From Phycisphaera sp. (GTDB lineage: Bacteria; Planctomycetota; Phycisphaerae; Phycisphaerales; UBA1924), in contig RHLH01000001.1 in the NCBI GenBank assembly GCA_003712165.1, positions 310,001 to 374,000 of the forward strand: a DNA stretch of 64,000 nucleotides, written 5' to 3'. Every line of letters begins with the position of its first letter. Within the stretch, counting starts at the first letter, position 1. Positions 17,136 to 25,830 of the stretch are shown here, one piece after another. The notes beneath the pieces are model-generated. The model worked only from the letters and a program-made list of their open reading frames with translations, was not told the origin of the DNA and made no database searches. The translations under genes and the position numbers were made by a program.

Positions 17136-17171
17136 ACGGGCCGGTCCGAAAGGGCCGGCCCGTTCTCTTTT
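17136..17171 (+). terminator. Rho-independent terminator of the porin gene
   Basis: A perfect 9-bp stem, ACGGGCCGG (17136-17144) against CCGGCCCGT (17155-17163), with the loop TCCGAAAGGG, followed by TCTCTTTT. Confidence 0.88.
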
Positions 17172-17219
17172 GCACGCTTTCACTCTAATGGCGCAGAGCC
17201 CGAATCCCGCCGAGCCGGA

Positions 17220-19091
17220 TCACATCCGTTCGAGTGTCTCGATACCCAGGCAGTCGAGGCCGTCGGCGAGCACGCGCGCAGTCAGGTCGCAGAGCCTCAG
17301 GCGTGAGAGCCTGACCGACTCGTCCTCGGCGCGGAGTACCTGGCACTTCTCGAAGAATCGGCTAAACGCGCCGGCGAGTTCGTACAGATAGCCGCACATC
17401 CGGTGGGGTTCGAGCGAACGTGCAACCGCGGCAACCGTTGAGGGATACCGAAGGAGCGTCAGCGCCAGCGTTTTCTCTTCCGGCTCGCGGATCAGCAGTT
17501 CGGCGCTCTCGAACCCGGAACTCAGTCCCTGCTCACCCGCCTTGCGGAAGATGCTCTTGATCCTGACATACGCGAACAGCAGGTAGGGCCCGGTGTTGCC
17601 TTCGAAGGCGAGCATCCGGTCCCAGTCGAAGACGTAATCCTTTACCCGGTCGCTCGATAGATCCGCGTACTTGAGCGCCGCCACCGCGACGGTGTGCGCA
17701 ACGCGCGCGCGCTCATCGTCCGACAGATCCGGGTTCTTGTCCTTCGTGATCGCCGAGGCACGTTCGATCGCCTCGTCGATGACATCGCCCAGCTTGACAT
17801 TCTCGCCCGAGCGAGTCTTGAAGGGCCTGCCGTCGTCACCGAGCACCATCCCGAACGGGGCATGCTCGAGCGTCGAGTCTTCTGCTGCGTCAGCCTTGCG
17901 CGCCAGTCCCGCGCGTTTGGCCGTGGCGAACACCTGCTTGAAGTGCAGGGCCTGGCGCGCGTCAACGCAGTAGATCACACGGTCGGCGCCGATCTCCTGC
18001 ACGCGCTTGCGCACCGCCGCGAGGTCTGTCGTCGCGTACAGGAACCCGCCGTCGCTCTTACGGACGAGCGTCGGGTCGAGCCCCTCGTTGCGGACGATCA
18101 GCGCGCCGTCATCTTCCTCGGCGAGCCCGCTCTCGATCAACAACTCGACGATCCCCGCGAGTTTGTCGCGGAAACTCGACTCGCCGGCGGTCGCCTCGTC
18201 CGTGATCTTCGTGTGCAGCCTTTGGCACGTGTCCATGCACGCGGCCATCGTGACGTCGTAGAGCTTCTGCCAGACAGCGACCGTTTCCGGATCGCCCGAC
18301 TGGAGTTTCACGAGCGTCTGCTTCGCGCGCTCGAGGTTCTCTGTCGCGCCCGCGACCTGAGCCTCAAGCTCGGCCTGCACCTTGGGGCCGAGACTGAAGC
18401 GCTCGGCAGCCTTGAGTCCCTTCGCGTCGGGCGAGCTCTCTTCTTTGGCAACCTTGTAGAGCCTGTCGAGGTCGTCGAGCGTGACGCTGCCCATCGACAG
18501 GTGCCCGGCGTTCACCTCGCGCATGAGCTTATCGGTAACCATCGCGATGGGCAGGCCCCAGTCGCCGACGTGGTTCTGGCGGACTACCTTGTGCCCGCGC
18601 TTCTCAAGCGTGCGCGCCATCGCATCGCCGATGACCGTAGCGCGGAGGTGCCCGACGTGCATCTGCTTGGCCAGATTCACGCCGCAGACATCGACGACAA
18701 TCGTCTGTTGTTTCTCGGCCTCGACGCCAAGCCCCGGACGGTCGAGCTCGGTGACCAGCGACGCCAGCGCCTCCGGCCTGAGCCTGACGTTGATAAAGCC
18801 CGGGCCCGCGATCGACGACGCGTCAAGAGGCTCAGCGATCTCGCCCAGGTCCAGCTTCTCGACGATCCGCTCTGCGACATCGCGGGGCTTCATCTTGAGC
18901 TGCTTGGCCAGCGACATTGCCGCATTGGACTGGTAGTCGCCGAACTGTGTGGTCTTGCTGGGCGTGATCAGCGGATCGACCCTTCGATCCCCGAGTTCAT
19001 CCGCGAAGGCCTCGCCGATGGCTGCGACGAATCGCTCGCCGAGCATCTCAACCGGGTCGAGCCTCTGTGTTGTCTCTGTCTTGGTCGTCAT
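17220..19091 (-). CDS. argS: Arginyl-tRNA synthetase
   Basis: A 623-residue class I synthetase that charges tRNA-Arg in the cytoplasm. The N-terminal Add1 domain is followed by the HIGH motif as HVGH at 145-148 (KQMHVGHLRATVIGD) and NHVGDWGLP. The region that replaces KMSKS reads KTRSGENVKL, as usual for this family. The C-terminal anticodon-binding domain ends in the typical GLDCLGIETLERM. The first ATG at 19091 makes the gene overlap the upstream solute-binding gene by 44 bases. A second ATG at 19043 would remove the overlap but would cut into the Add1 domain. It is the last gene of a minus-strand group starting at 22082. Confidence 0.97.
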   Translation of the reverse strand: MTTKTETTQRLDPVEMLGERFVAAIGEAFADELGDRRVDPLITPSKTTQFGDYQSNAAMSLAKQLKMKPRDVAERIVEKLDLGEIAEPLDASSIAGPGFINVRLRPEALASLVTELDRPGLGVEAEKQQTIVVDVCGVNLAKQMHVGHLRATVIGDAMARTLEKRGHKVVRQNHVGDWGLPIAMVTDKLMREVNAGHLSMGSVTLDDLDRLYKVAKEESSPDAKGLKAAERFSLGPKVQAELEAQVAGATENLERAKQTLVKLQSGDPETVAVWQKLYDVTMAACMDTCQRLHTKITDEATAGESSFRDKLAGIVELLIESGLAEEDDGALIVRNEGLDPTLVRKSDGGFLYATTDLAAVRKRVQEIGADRVIYCVDARQALHFKQVFATAKRAGLARKADAAEDSTLEHAPFGMVLGDDGRPFKTRSGENVKLGDVIDEAIERASAITKDKNPDLSDDERARVAHTVAVAALKYADLSSDRVKDYVFDWDRMLAFEGNTGPYLLFAYVRIKSIFRKAGEQGLSSGFESAELLIREPEEKTLALTLLRYPSTVAAVARSLEPHRMCGYLYELAGAFSRFFEKCQVLRAEDESVRLSRLRLCDLTARVLADGLDCLGIETLERM

Positions 19092-19962
19092 CGTGCTGCG
19101 ATCCTAGCGGCGAAAGAGCCTCCAGTTGCCGCTCGAGCTTCTCGATCACGCCGATAAGCGAAGTCCCGGACGTGAGCGCCTGTGAATCCTCGATCAGGAT
19201 GACCCGGCCCTCGGTGACCGCGTCCATCTCGAGCCCCGACAGGATGCCCAGCTGGTCTGAGTTTGGAAGTGCCGAAGACGGGCCGACCTTCTCATCCCTG
19301 GGCTGGACGAGCACAATGACGCCCGGATTGATCGCAAGCACATCCTCTGCGTCGAGCGGCATGTAGGGCTTCCCGTCCGTGATCGCCGGCGCGTACCCAA
19401 GCCGCTCGATGATCTCCTGGTGCGCCGACCCGGGCCCGAGCACATCGACGGTGGGGGAGCAGTACATCGCGACCAGCACGCCGCCCTCTATGGTCGTCAC
19501 GCCCGTGCGCTGCCTGATCGAGTTCTGGAATCTCTTCGCGAGATCCGCATCGGGCGCGAACTGCCTTTCGAGTACGCGCGTGGTTGCCAGCACATCATCT
19601 AGCGAGAGCGTTGAGATATTGATGATCTGGAAATCGGCAGATTCTGCGAGCTCTTCAAGCCTCGCAGGGATCGGCTGGCTCTCGGTCTGCACGATCACGT
19701 GCGAGGGGTCGAGCGAGAGAAGCATCTCGTAGTCGATCGTGCTCTGATCACCGACCGCGGGGATCGAGCTGTCGAGTTGTGTGTCGAAGTTGTGCCGACC
19801 GACGATGAGTCGGTCGCGATCGAGATCTACAAGAATATCCGCCGCCGCGGGACTGAGGACGACGATGCGCGTCGAACCGGATTGCTCTGAAGGCGCATCC
19901 CCGTCTGAGCACCCCAGCAGACACGCCAGCGGAATCAGGATCAGAAATAGAACGCGCATCAT
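19048..19962 (-). CDS. BtuF-like solute-binding lipoprotein
   Basis: A 304-residue periplasmic-binding protein of the class III fold (BtuF/FhuD). The lipobox LLGC gives a Cys at about residue 18. It has RIVVLSPAAADILVDLD, the usual first strand with the Ser-Pro that begins the fold, and DPSHVIVQTES at the hinge. The C-terminal lobe has PGVIVLVQPRDE. Such proteins carry vitamin B12 or iron chelates to an ABC permease. No permease or ATPase is adjacent, so it works with genes elsewhere or has another role. It starts 9 bases after the BshC-like gene and overlaps argS by 44 bases, an arrangement suggesting co-transcription rather than shared function. Confidence 0.78.
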   Translation of the reverse strand: MMRVLFLILIPLACLLGCSDGDAPSEQSGSTRIVVLSPAAADILVDLDRDRLIVGRHNFDTQLDSSIPAVGDQSTIDYEMLLSLDPSHVIVQTESQPIPARLEELAESADFQIINISTLSLDDVLATTRVLERQFAPDADLAKRFQNSIRQRTGVTTIEGGVLVAMYCSPTVDVLGPGSAHQEIIERLGYAPAITDGKPYMPLDAEDVLAINPGVIVLVQPRDEKVGPSSALPNSDQLGILSGLEMDAVTEGRVILIEDSQALTSGTSLIGVIEKLERQLEALSPLGSQHDDDQDRDNTEARPG

Positions 19963-19971
19963 AGAGAGAGC

Positions 19972-21297
19972 TTACGCGCCCATCGCGGCGTCGATCGCCC
20001 TCGCAAGCTCGGCGAGCCTGCCCGGGCTGTGCAGAGCACAAGACCAGGTCCTGTCCGTCCGGAGCCTGTGCTCCGCAGCTCGCCGCTCGGCCAGACCGGC
20101 CTCGCGATCGAGTTCTTGTATCTCGCCCGAGTGCTCTCTGCGCATCTCGCCGAGCAACCCCTGCATCTCGGCGTATTTCGTGCCGCGTGCTGGACTCCGC
20201 ATCGGGAGTGCGTCGATCTCGCCGACCAGGTCCATCTTCCGTGATTGCAGCATCTCATCGCCGAGCATCGAGGGCTGGTGTCTCGCGTGATGCGCCCGCC
20301 AGCGCGCGTTCCTGGCTTCCTGCTGGGTCACGGTGCCCTCGTCCCCGAAGTCCATGTGCAGTGTCGCGGTCACGGTCGTAAACGGCGCTAGCACTTGCTC
20401 GAGCATCGGGGTTAGCCACTGGTCGTTGATGGGCTCGTAGCTCCGCCCGCCCGTGCCGTGGATGAAAAGGTCGCAGCCCGCGGCACGCATCATCCCGGTC
20501 ATCAGCAACCCGCCGGGCAGCAGCGTCTCGTGACCCCGCGCATCACCCGCGCGTGCGCGCTGCCGACGACCGCGGTCATCGATGCGCCACATAGGGAGCT
20601 CTTCGCTCGGGAGCGATACCTTTGCCACGCCCGAATCGGGAACGTTGTCAACCGAATCGTTAAACCCACCGGCGAACCCGCCCGGATCTCCAGAGGCGAG
20701 TGATCTGATCTCATCGAAGAACTCAGTCTTCATGAAGTCACTCGGGTACACGACCTTGGGCGTCTCGATCACATCGCGCAGCATGTCAAACAGCGCATTG
20801 GTGACCTGGCGCGCTACCGAGGCCTCGCCTGCGTGACGCGTCAGCGCTTCATGGATCAGCTCTAGCCTGTGCGCGATCTCATCGGTCGCTGGCCTGGCGC
20901 CCGCGCCGAGGTCGATAGCCGCCGGCGAAACCGCAGCGGTCAGCCCGGTCGGTTTTTTCACACCCCGCTTGGCAGGGGGCACGAAGTCCACGAGCACATC
21001 TTGCATCGGCCCCTCGCCCACACGCGCCGGGACGCGGAGCGAGAGCGCGTCGTTGTTGTCCATATCGACAACGAGCCACGCGAACTCGGCGCCCACGCGG
21101 TCGGCGAGGGACTTTGCCGCAAAGAGCTTGGCCAGAATCCCCGGATGCCACAGCTGAGCCTGATGGCCAGTCATGATGATTGGTTTGTTCGTCGAAAGCC
21201 CGAGCTGCTCGCGGAACCGCTCCGCCCTGTCGCTCGTGTTGTGCCCATGCACAAGGCCCGGCCAACCCCTCGGAGTCGGGTCGAGCGTGATGTCCAT
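19972..21297 (-). CDS. Uncharacterised protein with BshC-like features
   Basis: A 441-residue soluble protein with no signal peptide. Near the N-terminus, TGHQAQLWHPGILAKLFAA resembles the TGQQ...GP motif of BshC, the cysteine-adding enzyme of bacillithiol synthesis. The next block, WLVVDMDNNDALSLRVP, matches the position of its WLAGEDHD motif. Further on there is GCDLFIHGTGG, a block I associate with planctomycete proteins of unknown function. A coiled-coil-like region (about residues 330-410) precedes the C-terminus. The start is taken at ATG 21297, 24 bases after the glycosyltransferase gene; the frame opens 30 codons further, overlapping that gene. The family is probably BshC-related, but the key residues differ, so the reaction is not assigned. 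Confidence 0.55.
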   Translation of the reverse strand: MDITLDPTPRGWPGLVHGHNTSDRAERFREQLGLSTNKPIIMTGHQAQLWHPGILAKLFAAKSLADRVGAEFAWLVVDMDNNDALSLRVPARVGEGPMQDVLVDFVPPAKRGVKKPTGLTAAVSPAAIDLGAGARPATDEIAHRLELIHEALTRHAGEASVARQVTNALFDMLRDVIETPKVVYPSDFMKTEFFDEIRSLASGDPGGFAGGFNDSVDNVPDSGVAKVSLPSEELPMWRIDDRGRRQRARAGDARGHETLLPGGLLMTGMMRAAGCDLFIHGTGGRSYEPINDQWLTPMLEQVLAPFTTVTATLHMDFGDEGTVTQQEARNARWRAHHARHQPSMLGDEMLQSRKMDLVGEIDALPMRSPARGTKYAEMQGLLGEMRREHSGEIQELDREAGLAERRAAEHRLRTDRTWSCALHSPGRLAELARAIDAAMGA

Positions 21298-21320
21298 CGC
21301 CTGCTGGGTCGAGGGCTGCG

Positions 21321-22082
21321 TCACGAGCCGCAACACGCATTCTCGGTGACGTCCGCGACCGCCTCGATCGGCAGCCTGCTCGCGCACCTGGTCAACTCGC
21401 AGTGCAGCACCCGGCGGTAGTGGTTCAATCGAACATCCCGGTCATCGAGCGGGCCGCCGAAGCTGCGCGTCATGTCGTTGTAGATCAGCTTGATCGGAAC
21501 CTCCGCGATGGAAAGACCCGCGGCGACTGCTTGCACCCAGAACTGCATCGGGAACGCATACCCACTCTCGTCGAGCGTGAGGCCGGCGAGCGCTCCGACA
21601 CGATACGCCTTGAACCCACAGAACGCGTCGGTGAGCGTGAGCCCGAGCCTGCTGTTGAGCTCGTCGGTGATCACCGAGTTGACCGCGCGCCGCTCGGGAG
21701 GGGGTGAGCCTATCGAATCCTGCTCGCTCACGGGGATCAGATAACGCGAGCCGCTGACGACGTCGGCGCGGTTCTCCCGCGCCGCCTCAAGGAAATCGGG
21801 AATCGACGCAGGCTCGTGCTGCTCGTCGCAGTCCATCGTGATGATCCAGTCGAACCCATCGACCGCGGCCCATCTGAACGCGTCCAGGAGCGACCTGCCG
21901 TAACCGCGATTCGTTGAGTGCCGGATGACCTCGACCGGGAAGTTGGCCAGCAGCTGAGGCGTGGCGTCCGAGGATCCGTCATCGATGACGAGGATATTGT
22001 CAGCGTGCTCACGGACCTGCTCGAGCACATTCGCGACGTACTTCTGCTCGTTGTAGACGGGGATTGTCACCAGTGTTCGCAT
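21321..22082 (-). CDS. Family 2 glycosyltransferase (polyprenyl-phosphate sugar type)
   Basis: A 253-residue GT-A fold enzyme. It starts with TLVTIPVYNEQKYV, followed by ILVIDDGSSD, then NRGYGRSLLDAF and the metal-binding ITMDCDEQHEP. It also has GSRYL and a DAFCGFKAYR block near the acceptor site. This pattern is that of DPM1/GtrB-like enzymes that move a sugar from a nucleotide donor to a lipid phosphate at the cytoplasmic face. No membrane segment is present at the C-terminus. The ATG at 22082 is supported by TTGGAG 8 bases before it; the frame extends 37 codons upstream without similarity. It is the first gene of the minus-strand group ending in argS. Confidence 0.87.
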   Translation of the reverse strand: MRTLVTIPVYNEQKYVANVLEQVREHADNILVIDDGSSDATPQLLANFPVEVIRHSTNRGYGRSLLDAFRWAAVDGFDWIITMDCDEQHEPASIPDFLEAARENRADVVSGSRYLIPVSEQDSIGSPPPERRAVNSVITDELNSRLGLTLTDAFCGFKAYRVGALAGLTLDESGYAFPMQFWVQAVAAGLSIAEVPIKLIYNDMTRSFGGPLDDRDVRLNHYRRVLHCELTRCASRLPIEAVADVTENACCGS

Positions 22083-22223
22083 CGTCTCACTCCAAGCCCG
22101 CTCAGGGCTGACAAACTTGTATGAGCGTCTCGCTTCGGCGTTCAACCGCCACTCCGCCGACCGCATTCCCTTGAAAGAGACCTTTCGACCCATATTTCCG
22201 CCGAGTCATCGCACACAACAACA

Positions 22224-22601
22224 TCACTCGACCTGCTCGGCCTGCGGGCAGGTCAGGACCTCCGATTCCTCTTCGAGCCGACGCGTCTTAAAGCTCCGAC
22301 CCCATTCCTGCATGGATTCGAGCACCGGCTCAAGCGATCGCCCGAACTCCGTGACCTCGTACTCGACCCGGGGCGGCACTTCGGCAAACACATGACGCGA
22401 TATCACGCCGTCCGCCTCCAGCTCGCGCAGCTGAAGCGTGATCATCCGTTCGGTCGCGTTGGGTGTCAGACGATTGAGTTCACCGAACCGCTTGCGCCCC
22501 GAGAGCAGATGGCACACCAGAATGGGCTTCCACCGCCCGCCGATCACGCTCAGCGTGGCTTCAACATCACAGCCCGTCTTCCAGTTGTAATTCCGAGCCA
22601 T
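22224..22601 (-). CDS. HxlR-family transcriptional regulator
   Basis: A 125-residue winged-helix regulator. The hallmark Cys near the N-terminus (TGCDVEATL) is followed by GGRWKPILVCHLL, RFGELNRL, and the recognition helix with RMITLQLRELEADGVI. The wing contains VEYEVTEFG. Members of this family act as dimers and often use the Cys to sense quinones, aldehydes or oxidants. It is divergent from a quinone-oxidoreductase-like gene, with palindromic sequence between them. This is the same arrangement as the YtfH/QorB and QorR/Qor2 pairs, so it most likely represses that gene and itself. Confidence 0.9.
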   Translation of the reverse strand: MARNYNWKTGCDVEATLSVIGGRWKPILVCHLLSGRKRFGELNRLTPNATERMITLQLRELEADGVISRHVFAEVPPRVEYEVTEFGRSLEPVLESMQEWGRSFKTRRLEEESEVLTCPQAEQVE

Positions 22602-22613
22602 CCGAGTGCTTCC

Positions 22614-22652
22614 AAGTAAAAAATCTGCTTACTTACATTTTTGTGGGTACTT
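22614..22652. promoter_or_regulatory. Candidate HxlR-type operator
   Basis: AAGTAA (22614-22619) and TTACTT (22629-22634) form an inverted repeat. TTACTTAC then continues with ATTTTT and GTGGGTACTT, a second imperfect inverted repeat. HxlR proteins read TACTT/AAGTA-like half-sites. It sits between the two divergent genes. Confidence 0.5.
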
Positions 22653-22720
22653 GTGCAGATGTCAGTGTAGGCATACGTTCAGCCTGAACTCAAGCACCAC
22701 CTCGCAGACAGGACCGATCC

Positions 22721-23707
22721 ATGAAAGCCATGCTCGTGAACTCGTTCGGCGAGGACGCCGTCTTCGAAGCCGCGGAACTGCCGACTCCTGAACCCAAGCC
22801 CGGCCACGTCCTGGTCAGGATCGAGGCCTCGAGCGTCAACACGGTCGACACGATGATCCGCAAGATGGGCAGAGACCTGCCGCTCTCGCCCGAAGCACCG
22901 GCCCTGCTTGGGATGGATCTCGCCGGAACCGTCGAAGCTGTCGGTAAAGGCGTGATCGAGTACGCCCCGGGCGACGAGGTCTTCGGCTGCGTGGGGGGTC
23001 TCGTTGACCTGCCCGGCACGCTGGCCGAGCACATCGTCGCCGACGCGAAGCTGCTGGCGCACAAACCGAAATCGCTCTCTATGCGCGAAGCCGCAGCTCT
23101 GCCGCTTGTCGGCATCACCGCGTACGAGGGGCTTACCCGCGCCGGAGTCAAAGAACGTCAGAAGGTACTCGTGCACGGCGGGTCAGGCGGCGTGGGCCAC
23201 GTCGCGCTCCAACTCGCAAGGCACTTCGGCGCTGATGTCTACTCGACCGGTGGGGGCGGCAAGCAGGCCGCGCTGATCGAACAGCTCGGTGCGACACCGA
23301 TCAACTACAAGTCCGAGACCGTCGAGCAGTATGTCACCAAGCACACGGGCGGCGCCGGCTTTGATCTGATCTTCGACTCGGTCGGCGGCCCAAACATGCT
23401 CAACTCGTTCGAGGCCGCGGCGCTGAACGCACAGATCGCGACGACCGTCTCGCTCTGCGAGATCGATCTCTCAGTTGCACACTTCAAGGGTCTCTCTCTG
23501 CATGTCGTGTTTATGCTGATCCCGATGCTGCACGATCACAAGCGTGAAGAGCACGGCGAGATACTGCGCAACATCACGACCATCGTCGACGCGGGCGGCC
23601 TGAAGCCCGTCCTCGATGAGTCCAACTTCTCGCTCAAGCAGGCAGGGCTCGCACACGCCAGGCTCGAGAGCGGGGAGGCCATGGGCAAGGTTGTGATCGA
23701 TCACTGA
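22721..23707 (+). CDS. Medium-chain dehydrogenase, quinone-oxidoreductase type
   Basis: A 328-residue enzyme of the zeta-crystallin/QOR branch. The N-terminal GroES-like domain runs to about 130, with PALLGMDLAGTVEAVG and the GDEVFG segment. The Rossmann domain has the motif VHGGSGGVGHVALQLA with an A-x-G-x-x-G type NADPH site. The zinc-binding Cys and Glu residues of alcohol dehydrogenases are absent, as expected for quinone reductases. It would reduce quinones or reactive alkenals with NADPH in the cytoplasm. It is paired with the HxlR regulator, so it is probably induced by electrophiles. The family is certain; the substrate is inferred. Confidence 0.9.
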   Translation: MKAMLVNSFGEDAVFEAAELPTPEPKPGHVLVRIEASSVNTVDTMIRKMGRDLPLSPEAPALLGMDLAGTVEAVGKGVIEYAPGDEVFGCVGGLVDLPGTLAEHIVADAKLLAHKPKSLSMREAAALPLVGITAYEGLTRAGVKERQKVLVHGGSGGVGHVALQLARHFGADVYSTGGGGKQAALIEQLGATPINYKSETVEQYVTKHTGGAGFDLIFDSVGGPNMLNSFEAAALNAQIATTVSLCEIDLSVAHFKGLSLHVVFMLIPMLHDHKREEHGEILRNITTIVDAGGLKPVLDESNFSLKQAGLAHARLESGEAMGKVVIDH

Positions 23708-23723
23708 TCGGTCAACTCACGCC

Positions 23724-24911
23724 TCAGAACAACTGCCCGCCTGATCGACCCCCCGCGCTGTCCGGGGAGAAGAGGTCCATCTGCCCCGATAGATCGGGCC
23801 TTGTGAAGTGCACGCCGGTCAGCGGCTTGATGTTCCGGTTGAGCCCGTACTTGCGTGTGAAGACATCGAAGTTCTGCGCGATCTGCTTGGCGTGCGCCCC
23901 GCCTCCCCGGCCTCGGTCTTTCGTCGCGTTGTAGAGCTTGCCGCCCCGCGCCTGGCGCATGAGCGATTCGACTTTCTTCGCGCGTGACGGGTGCACGCTG
24001 CGCCCGAGCCAGTCGAGGAACAGGTCTTTGACCTGATACGGCAGTCTCAGCATCACCCAAGCGGCGCGCCTCGCGCCCGCGTCACGCACGGCTTCGAGTA
24101 TCCGAGGCATCTCCGAATCGGTCAGGCCAGGGATCACCGGTGCGACGTTCACCGTCACGGGCACACCCGCACTCGTCAGCTCACGGATGATCCTGAGCCG
24201 ACCAGCAGGCGAGGTCGCACGGGGCTCGAGTTTCTGCGCAAGCTCGTGGTCGAGTGTCACGAGCGTCACCGTCACACGCCCCGCGTTCTTGTCCGCCAGC
24301 TTCGCCCAGAGATCCGCGTCGCGCAGCACGAGCGCGCTCTTGGTCATCGTCGAGACCGGCTGGTAGCAGCCGGCCATCACCTCCAGACACTGGCGCGTGA
24401 TACCGAGCTTGTACTCGATCGGCTGGTACACGTCGGTGCTCGCCGACATCACGATCGGCTCGGGCTTCCATCTGGACGACGCGAGTTCCCTCTTCAGGAG
24501 TTCCGCGGCCTTGGGTTTGGCGACCAGCTTCGTCTCGAAGTCGAGCCCGACACTGAACCCGAGGTACTCGTGGAACGGGCGCGCAAAGCAGTAGATGCAC
24601 CCGTGCTCGCAGCCGCGGTAGGGGTTCACCGTCCAGTCGAAGGGCACGTCAGATGTGCGCGCGACCTTGTTGATGATCGTCTTCGTGCGGTCGTTGAAGA
24701 CCTGACGCTCGACGCGGATCTTCCCGCCGCCCTCGTCCTCGTGCTCGACCATCTGCCGATCGAGTTCCTCGCCCAGCACGTGGAGTCTGATGTCCTCAAA
24801 CCTGTTGCCCGGGTTGAGCCCCGCGCCACGCCTGTGCGCTGGGCCCCTCGGCAGCGCATCGCGGTAGTCGTAGTCCTCTGTGTCCACATTGAACACAATA
24901 CGAACAAACAC
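23724..24911 (-). CDS. Radical SAM protein of the PA0069 / spore-photoproduct-lyase-like family
   Basis: A 395-residue protein with a 4Fe-4S/SAM motif, C101-x3-C105-x2-C108, within NPYRGCEHGCIYC. The stretch before it, INKVARTSDVPFDWTVNPYRG, is characteristic of the PA0069 family. TDVYQPIEYKLGITR and VTLDHELAQKLEP follow in the partial TIM barrel. Members are uncharacterised, and distant relatives repair DNA photoproducts. The first codon is GTG at 24911; GTG codons at residues 6 and 9 are alternatives. The C-terminal 60 residues after GLNRNIKPL are variable. No partner gene is obvious; the next gene upstream on this strand is a hypothetical 30 bases away. Confidence 0.87.
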   Translation of the reverse strand: MFVRIVFNVDTEDYDYRDALPRGPAHRRGAGLNPGNRFEDIRLHVLGEELDRQMVEHEDEGGGKIRVERQVFNDRTKTIINKVARTSDVPFDWTVNPYRGCEHGCIYCFARPFHEYLGFSVGLDFETKLVAKPKAAELLKRELASSRWKPEPIVMSASTDVYQPIEYKLGITRQCLEVMAGCYQPVSTMTKSALVLRDADLWAKLADKNAGRVTVTLVTLDHELAQKLEPRATSPAGRLRIIRELTSAGVPVTVNVAPVIPGLTDSEMPRILEAVRDAGARRAAWVMLRLPYQVKDLFLDWLGRSVHPSRAKKVESLMRQARGGKLYNATKDRGRGGGAHAKQIAQNFDVFTRKYGLNRNIKPLTGVHFTRPDLSGQMDLFSPDSAGGRSGGQLF

Positions 24912-24941
24912 GGCATCGTCAAGATAGATGTTCGGATTGTG

Positions 24942-25670
24942 TCAGGAATTGTTGTCCGGTGTCGGCGTCGGCTCATAGAGCCCATCGGAACTGGCGGCGT
25001 CGGCTTCCTCACGCTCGTCGCGCGAGAGCGAAGTGAACGCCGCGAACCCGAAGGGCTGGTCCGTTTCGCCCTCGGCGCGTCTTGCGAACTGCATCTGCGC
25101 CTCGGCTTGCGCCTGGAGCTTCTGGACAAGCTCCGGCGAAAGCGAGTGGAAGCCGCGGATCTCAGACAGCGGCAGCGTGTAGACCTCGCCCGGGGGCGTG
25201 CTGATCTGGAACACCGTGCATTCGACGGCGTTCGAGAGCGCACGGTCGCCGTTGTCGCTCGCCACGCCGCACGCAAAGAGCGGATGGACCTCGGCAATGG
25301 GGATTCTCGTGCCCTGGGTGGTGATGACCGCGAGCCTGCCATCGAAGAGAGCCTCCTCAGAGACCTCTTGCTCCTCGGCTTCGTCCTGGGGTTCGCTGGT
25401 GATGGTCCCGCCGGGCGTGTCGATGATGATCGTCCCGGGGTTCCGCCGCTGGGCGGACTTTCGTGCCTCGATCTGCATGCTCAGCATCGAGAGGGACGTG
25501 AGCATCTCCTGGATCACGTTCTGCCAGAAGAGTTCTCGGAGCTCGCCCGTGGGCCGGCGGGTCGTGCCGTTGACCGCTGGGACCGCTCGCGGGGCTTGCA
25601 GCGCGCTCGCGCTGGTCGGCAGGTCTCGCCTGGGCCTGGGGTTCTGCTCGGGCGTGGGCTGTGCGTCCAT
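24942..25670 (-). CDS. Hypothetical cytoplasmic protein
   Basis: A 242-residue protein without signal peptide or membrane segment. The first 45 residues are Pro/Arg-rich and likely disordered. A helix (LRELFWQNVIQEMLTSLSMLSMQIEAR) comes next, followed by an acidic linker. A small beta-rich part has TTQGTRIPIAEVHPLF and CTVFQISTPPGEVYTLPLSEI. The C-terminus contains a helix of alternating Ala, Gln and Glu and then a disordered tail. Codon use is like its neighbours, so it is probably a real gene. It may be co-transcribed with the radical SAM gene that starts 30 bases downstream. No family was recognised and no function is proposed. Confidence 0.55.
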   Translation of the reverse strand: MDAQPTPEQNPRPRRDLPTSASALQAPRAVPAVNGTTRRPTGELRELFWQNVIQEMLTSLSMLSMQIEARKSAQRRNPGTIIIDTPGGTITSEPQDEAEEQEVSEEALFDGRLAVITTQGTRIPIAEVHPLFACGVASDNGDRALSNAVECTVFQISTPPGEVYTLPLSEIRGFHSLSPELVQKLQAQAEAQMQFARRAEGETDQPFGFAAFTSLSRDEREEADAASSDGLYEPTPTPDNNS

Positions 25671-25830
25671 GTCCGGATTCTAGGGCATCGGTGTAGAGGA
25701 AACCCCATGCGGACGTACCCAGCCCGCACAACCGGCACGCTTTCAAGCGCCGACCCCACCCGCGTGACCGGAACCCCGAATCGGACGCGGTTTTGCGCCG
25801 ATACGCCAACAGGTAATGGAGCAGTTTGCA

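Noticed and set aside
17694..19157. 487-codon frame antisense to argS
   Set aside because: argS is certain by motif; the opposite frame has shadow-type composition.
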